Shown: positions 4,676-5,452 of the stretch, piece by piece | How positions within the stretch are numbered: position 1 is the stretch's first letter | Layout: every line of letters begins with the position of its first letter | Assembly (NCBI GenBank): GCA_020253595.1 | Contig: JADCBH010000271.1 | Location: 1-5,452 of the forward strand | Reading direction: 5' to 3' | Length of the DNA stretch: 5,452 nucleotides | From: Brevundimonas sp. | GTDB taxonomy: Bacteria > Pseudomonadota > Alphaproteobacteria > Caulobacterales > Caulobacteraceae | Notes under the pieces: model-generated | What the model saw: only the letters and a program-made list of their open reading frames with translations | Told to the model about the DNA's origin: nothing | The model's database searches: none | Translations under genes and position numbers: made by a program

Positions 4676-5452
4676 ATGAGCCTTCTGGCCCGACTGGCAC
4701 CGCATCTGCCCTATGTCCGCCGCTATGCCCGGGCGCTCACCGGCGACCAGGCGACCGGCGACAACTATGTGCGGGTAGCGCTCGAAGCGCTTGCCGCCGG
4801 CGAACGCCAGCTCTCGCCCGACATGACCCCCCGTGTGGCTCTGTATCATATCTTCCACGCCATCTGGTCCTCGACGGGTGCCCAGCTGGAGGGCAACGCC
4901 ACCAACCTCGGTCATGAAGACGCCTCCAGCAGGCTGATGCGCATCGCGCCCCGGTCGCGTCAGGCTTTTCTGCTGACGGCCCTTGAAGGGTTCACACCCT
5001 CAGAGGCAGGACAGATCCTCTCCTCCGATGTTCAGTCGGTCGAACAGCTGATCTCCGAGGCTCAGGGGGAAATCGACGCCGAGCTGGCCACCGATGTCCT
5101 CATCATCGAGGATGAAGCCATCATCTCCGCCGACATAGAGAGCCTCGTGCGCGAGCTGGGCCATCGCATCGCCGGCACTGCCACGACCCACCATGAGGCC
5201 GTCGATTCCGCCGCCCGTCATCGTCCGGGTCTCGTGCTTGCCGATATCCAGCTGGCCGACGGGTCTTCCGGTATCGATGCGGTCAAGGAAATCCTGAAGC
5301 GCTTCGATGTGCCGGTGATCTTCATCACGGCCTTCCCTGAGCGCCTGCTGACCGGCGAACGACCCGAGCCGACCTTCCTCATCACCAAACCCTTCCAGCC
5401 AGAGACGGTAAAGGCGGCGATCAGCCAGGCCTTGTTCTTCCATCCGGCGAAC
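4676..5452 (+). CDS. phyR: PhyR, anti-anti-sigma response regulator (last residues beyond window)
   Basis: PhyR couples a sigma-factor mimic to a receiver domain: phosphorylation opens it so that the mimic sequesters NepR and frees EcfG. The 259 codons seen run open to the window edge; family members are only slightly longer, so little is missing. Residues 1-60 mimic sigma region 2 (LARLAPHLPYVRRYARALTGDQ) and about 85-135 mimic region 4 (APRSRQAFLLTALEGFTPSEAGQIL). Neither is expected to bind DNA. The receiver domain is at about 139-259: acidic pocket Glu145/Asp146 in VLIIEDEAIIS, phosphoacceptor Asp190 in LVLADIQLADGSSGID, Thr218 in the PhyR-type FITAFPERLLTG, and Lys238 in ITKPF. All key residues are present. 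ATG 4676 fits the conserved N-terminus, with GGGGA about ten bases upstream. It is transcribed divergently from nepR. Confidence 0.96.
   Translation, partial: MSLLARLAPHLPYVRRYARALTGDQATGDNYVRVALEALAAGERQLSPDMTPRVALYHIFHAIWSSTGAQLEGNATNLGHEDASSRLMRIAPRSRQAFLLTALEGFTPSEAGQILSSDVQSVEQLISEAQGEIDAELATDVLIIEDEAIISADIESLVRELGHRIAGTATTHHEAVDSAARHRPGLVLADIQLADGSSGIDAVKEILKRFDVPVIFITAFPERLLTGERPEPTFLITKPFQPETVKAAISQALFFHPAN

Noticed and set aside
5000..5443. Minus-strand frame of 147 residues
   Set aside because: Complement of the phyR receiver domain, whose catalytic residues are all intact on the plus strand.
1..5452. CRISPR arrays, tRNA or rRNA genes, insertion sequences, prophage or attachment sites
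   Set aside because: No repeated units, transposase-like frames, RNA gene motifs or flanking direct repeats were seen on either strand.

Overview
The window carries the core locus of the alphaproteobacterial general stress response (GSR), plus three neighbouring genes on its minus-strand side. High GC content, alphaproteobacterial GSR proteins and the order phyR / nepR-ecfG-kinase point to an alphaproteobacterium. The family Caulobacteraceae (Brevundimonas or Caulobacter type) is my best guess from the synteny with C. crescentus phyR-nepR-sigT-phyK. The genus is inference.

Layout from left to right. Positions 1-358 (minus) hold the 5' part of an exported Ala/Pro-rich protein of unknown function that runs off the left edge. 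Positions 496-2169 (minus) encode an MFS transporter of the metabolite:H+ symporter type with a large extra periplasmic insert. Positions 2303-2440 (minus) encode a 45-residue entericidin-like lipoprotein, followed by a clear intrinsic terminator at 2248-2273. Positions 2490-4469 (minus) form a tight three-gene operon, nepR-ecfG-sensor kinase, with a 4-base overlap and then a 4-base gap. Positions 4470-4675 are a divergent promoter region. Positions 4676-5452 (plus) hold phyR, open at the right edge but nearly complete at 259 codons.

How it works (established for the family): under stress a HisKA_2/HWE kinase phosphorylates the PhyR receiver domain. The sigma-like half of PhyR then captures the anti-sigma factor NepR, and EcfG is freed to transcribe promoters of the form GGAAC-N16/17-CGTT. 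I find four exact matches to this motif, all correctly placed upstream of starts: nepR operon, phyR, entericidin gene and the left-edge exported protein. The first two imply positive autoregulation. The last two suggest that the flanking envelope genes are direct GSR outputs. The MFS gene has no such promoter; a near-perfect dyad lies 38 bases upstream of its start codon instead.

The core system is known. The less ordinary points are the kinase without a periplasmic sensor domain, the promoter hidden in the 3' end of the kinase gene, the transporter insert, and the exported protein as a candidate GSR target.
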